DNA of 6,822 nucleotides. Origin: Gemmatimonadota bacterium. Lineage in GTDB: Bacteria > Gemmatimonadota > Gemmatimonadetes > Gemmatimonadales > GWC2-71-9. Made by a program: the position numbers and the translations under genes. Position 1 is the first letter of the stretch, and each line of letters opens with the position of its first letter. A model generated the notes under the pieces. It was not told the origin of the DNA. It ran no database searches and saw only the letters and a list, made by a program, of their open reading frames with translations. The stretch is taken from the NCBI GenBank assembly GCA_003220985.1, contig QHTY01000067.1, positions 26,446-33,267 of the forward strand, given 5' to 3'. Below are positions 4,150-6,822 of this stretch, piece after piece.

Positions 4150-6822
4150 ATGCGCACCACGCTCTCAGATCTTCGCACCCGTACCGTCGGCGTACTGGCG
4201 CTCGCGATCGTTGCGACCGCCGCACCGATCCTGGCCCAGAGCCGCATTACCACGCCCAAGGAAGCCTTGGGCTTCGACCTCGGCGCCGATTACCAACTGC
4301 CGACCTACACCCAGCTGCTCGCATACTGGCAGCAGCTCGCGCGGCAGTCCCCCCGCATGGTGCTGGACACCATCGGGAACACGGCCGAGGGCCGTCCCCA
4401 GTTGATGGCGATCATCTCCTCCCCGGACAATTTGAAGAACCTCGCGCGCTACAAGGAAACGGCGCAGCGGCTCGCACACGCGGAAGGTCTGACCGACGAT
4501 CAGGCCCACGCGCTCGCGGCCGAGGGCAAGGCGGTCGTGTGGATCGACGGCGGCTTGCACGCCACCGAGGTGCTCGGCGCGACGCAGCTCATGCGCCTTG
4601 TCTACGACATGGTGAGCCGGGACGACCCGGAGACGATGCGGTTCCTGAACGACGTGATCCTGCTCGCCGTGCACGCGAACCCCGACGGCATGGAGCTCGT
4701 CTCCGGCTGGTACATGCGGGAGCCGGACTCGCTCAAGCGGTCCACCGGCGGCATCCCCCGGCTATATCAGAAGTACATCGGGCACGACAATAACCGTGAC
4801 TTCTACATCGTGAACCAGCCGGAAACCGAGAACATGACGCGCATCCTATTCCACGAATGGTTTCCGGAGATCGTGTACAACCACCATCAGACGGGGCCCG
4901 CCGGGGCCGTGCTGTTCGCTCCGCCGTTCCGTGATCCCTTCAACTATTTCTTCGACCCGCTGGTACCGATGGGGATCGACGCGCTGGGGGCGGCAATGCA
5001 CGGCCGCTTCGAAGCGGAAGGAAAGCCCGGCGCGACCATGCGGCGCGGTGCCAACTACTCGACGTGGTGGAACGGCGGGCTCCGCACGAGTACGTACTTC
5101 CACAACATGATCGGGCTCCTGACCGAGAGCATCGGCAACCCGACGCCGATCGAGATCCCGTTCGTCCCCGACCGCCAACTGCCGAGCGCCGACTTCCCAT
5201 ATCCAGTCACGCCGCAGACCTGGCATTTCCGGCAGTCGGTCGAGTACTCGATGACCGCGAACCGTGCCGTCCTCGACTACGCTTCGCGATACCGCGAGAC
5301 GCTGCTGTACAACATCTACCGGATGGGGAGGAACTCGATCGAGCGGGGCAACCGCGATAACTGGACGATTCACCCGCAGCGCATCGAGGCGGTCAAGGCC
5401 GCCCTTCGGCGCGACAGCATCACCCCCGCGCGCGGGCCCCGTGGCGGCGCGGTGCCCACGAAATACTTCGCGATCCTACGCGACCCGGACGAACGCGATC
5501 CGCGCGGCTACGTGCTCCCGGCCGACCAGCCGGACTTCTTGACGGCGACGAAGTTCGTCAACACCCTCATCAAGAACGGCATCACGGTGATGCGCGCGAG
5601 CCAGCCGTTCGACGTGCAGGGAAAACGATATCCTTCGGGCTCGTTCGTGATCAAGACGGCGCAGGCCTTCCGCCCCCACGTCCTCGATATGTTCGAGCCG
5701 CAGGATCACCCCAACGACTTCCAGTATCCCGGCGGCCCGCCCATTCCGCCCTACGACAACGCCGGCTACACGCTCGCCTTCCAGATGGGCGTGCAGTTCG
5801 ATCGGATCCTCGACGCGTTTGACGGGCCGTTCCAGCCGATCCAGGGCCTCGCCACGCCGCCGGCGGGAACCGTGAGCCGGGCGGACGGGGCCGCGGGATT
5901 CCTGCTGAGTCACCAGGTCAACGACGGCGTCATCGCAACCAACCGCCTGCTCGCGAAGAAACATGCTGTGTATTGGCTCACGGCTCCGCTCGACGCGAAC
6001 GGCAAGACGTTCCCGGCCGGCACCATTTTCATCCCGCGGACGCCCGCGGTCGTGCCGCTGCTCCGCCAGATGGCGACCGAGCTGGGCCTGAGCTTCGAGG
6101 GCGTGGCGAAGGTGCCTAACGGCACCAGGCTCCGGTTGCAGCCCGTGCGGATTGCTTTGTGGGACCGCTACGGCGGCTCGATGCCCTCGGGCTGGACTCG
6201 CTGGCTGCTCGAGCGGTTCGAGTTCCCCTTTGAGGTCGTCTATCCCCCGACGCTCGACTCCGGCAAGCTCGCCGAGCGGTTCGACGTCGTGATTCTGCCG
6301 GACGGCGCCGTTCCCACAAGCGATAGCGCGGCCGAAGGGGGGGCCTTCGAAGGCCCCCTCGATACCGCCAGGATTCCGGCGGAGTACCGGGCCCGGCTGG
6401 GACGCGTGACCGTCGCGAAGACCGTGCCCCAGCTACGGGAGTTCTTGAACGCGGGCGGCACAATCATCTCGATCGGCAGCTCCACCAACCTGGCGCGCCA
6501 CCTCGGCCTGCCGGTCGTGAACCAGCTCGTCGCGGACGGGAAGCCGCTCCCGAACGAGAAGTTCTACGTTCCGGGCTCGGTGCTCCAGGTGAGAGTCGAC
6601 AACACCCGGCCGGTCGCCTACGGCTTCGCGGACCACGCCGACGTGTTCTTCGACGAGAGCCCTGTGTTCCGGCCGGCCGCGAATGCACCGGCCGACGGAC
6701 TGCGGCCCGTGGCGTGGTACGAGACCGATCATCCGCTGCGCAGTGGGTGGGCGTGGGGCCAGCACTACCTCAAAGACGGGTTCGCGGCCGCCGAAGCCAA
6801 TCTGGGGCGCGGGACGCTGTAC
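4150..6822 (+). CDS. Secreted M14-family zinc carboxypeptidase-like protein, 3' truncated
   Basis: The frame starts at ATG 4150 and is open for 891 codons to the window end without a stop. A signal peptide is clear: basic MRTTLSDLRTRT, hydrophobic VGVLALAIVATAAPI, likely cleavage after A29 (ILA-QS). The M14 catalytic domain follows, about residues 45-380. Its zinc site fits HxxE at H137-E140 (LHATEV) with the third ligand H245 or H246 (VYNHHQTG) 105 or 106 residues after E140. NNRDF (214-218) parallels the substrate-binding Asn-Arg of carboxypeptidase A, and E326 in LLTESIGN is the candidate general base. M14 enzymes remove C-terminal residues from peptides, here probably in the periplasm or outside the cell. 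A second region, about 665-800 (VRIALWDRYGGSMPSGWTRW, VVILPDG, then FLNAGGTIISIG), looks like the class I amidotransferase-like fold often attached to these peptidases. AGG at 4137-4139 is a modest ribosome site. Confidence 0.92.
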   Translation, partial: MRTTLSDLRTRTVGVLALAIVATAAPILAQSRITTPKEALGFDLGADYQLPTYTQLLAYWQQLARQSPRMVLDTIGNTAEGRPQLMAIISSPDNLKNLARYKETAQRLAHAEGLTDDQAHALAAEGKAVVWIDGGLHATEVLGATQLMRLVYDMVSRDDPETMRFLNDVILLAVHANPDGMELVSGWYMREPDSLKRSTGGIPRLYQKYIGHDNNRDFYIVNQPETENMTRILFHEWFPEIVYNHHQTGPAGAVLFAPPFRDPFNYFFDPLVPMGIDALGAAMHGRFEAEGKPGATMRRGANYSTWWNGGLRTSTYFHNMIGLLTESIGNPTPIEIPFVPDRQLPSADFPYPVTPQTWHFRQSVEYSMTANRAVLDYASRYRETLLYNIYRMGRNSIERGNRDNWTIHPQRIEAVKAALRRDSITPARGPRGGAVPTKYFAILRDPDERDPRGYVLPADQPDFLTATKFVNTLIKNGITVMRASQPFDVQGKRYPSGSFVIKTAQAFRPHVLDMFEPQDHPNDFQYPGGPPIPPYDNAGYTLAFQMGVQFDRILDAFDGPFQPIQGLATPPAGTVSRADGAAGFLLSHQVNDGVIATNRLLAKKHAVYWLTAPLDANGKTFPAGTIFIPRTPAVVPLLRQMATELGLSFEGVAKVPNGTRLRLQPVRIALWDRYGGSMPSGWTRWLLERFEFPFEVVYPPTLDSGKLAERFDVVILPDGAVPTSDSAAEGGAFEGPLDTARIPAEYRARLGRVTVAKTVPQLREFLNAGGTIISIGSSTNLARHLGLPVVNQLVADGKPLPNEKFYVPGSVLQVRVDNTRPVAYGFADHADVFFDESPVFRPAANAPADGLRPVAWYETDHPLRSGWAWGQHYLKDGFAAAEANLGRGTLY
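6339..6358. repeat. Perfect 20-bp GC-rich palindrome inside the peptidase gene
   Basis: GGGGGCCTTC (6339-6348) is followed directly by its reverse complement GAAGGCCCCC (6349-6358). With one G-T mismatch the symmetry extends to 6337-6360, preceded by a run of seven G. It encodes GGAFEGPL in a variable Gly-rich loop of the amidotransferase-like region, so it is tolerated by the protein. A chance origin from Gly and Pro codons is possible. Confidence 0.6.

Noticed and set aside
4047..4793. A 248-residue plus-strand open frame overlapping the start of the peptidase
   Set aside because: The product is Arg- and Ala-rich without any domain, while the frame from 4150 gives a signal peptide and the M14 zinc motif over the same DNA.
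1..6822. CRISPR array, transposase, tRNA, rRNA, toxin-antitoxin or phage defence genes
   Set aside because: No regularly spaced repeats, no transposase-like frame, no tRNA cloverleaf and no defence-domain motif were found on either strand; the ankyrin repeats alone do not support a defence role.

Overview
This is a high-GC bacterial window in which every convincing gene lies on the + strand. I know no single gene here that fixes the taxon. The combination of an F420-reductase-like protein, a large secreted M14 peptidase with a C-terminal amidotransferase-like region, a dCache-HAMP-GGDEF cyclase and a small protein beginning MSRAF fits Gemmatimonadota or a related soil phylum. That placement is inferred from remembered family resemblance, not from a search.

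Layout. (1) Bases 1-569 hold the 3' part of an NADPH-dependent F420 reductase-like gene, cut by the window edge. (2) Two bases later, 572-1831 reads as one open frame with two origins: about 64 residues that look like the start of a LigC-type ATP-dependent DNA ligase, joined in frame to an ankyrin-repeat protein that lacks its own N-terminus. (3) A 76-bp AT-richer gap (1832-1907) carries a hairpin and possibly a weak promoter. (4) Bases 1908-3617 encode a membrane diguanylate cyclase with an extracytoplasmic sensor domain, HAMP, and an intact GGEEF site with its inhibitory RxxD site. (5) Bases 3663-3932 encode a small unrecognised protein. (6) A 217-bp gap (3933-4149) has several hairpins, the last followed by seven T, a plausible terminator. 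(7) Bases 4150-6822 are the open 5' part of an exported M14-family zinc peptidase that runs off the right edge. It is the longest gene in the window.

How the genes relate. The reductase and the chimeric gene are spaced like an operon, so the chimera appears to use a ligase gene's start and ribosome binding site to express ankyrin repeats. The cyclase, the small protein and the peptidase look like separate units, and I see no shared pathway or obvious defence or mobile system. The ligase-ankyrin junction is the observation most worth checking: it is either a real deletion fusion or an assembly artefact. No tRNA, rRNA, CRISPR array, insertion sequence or att site was seen.
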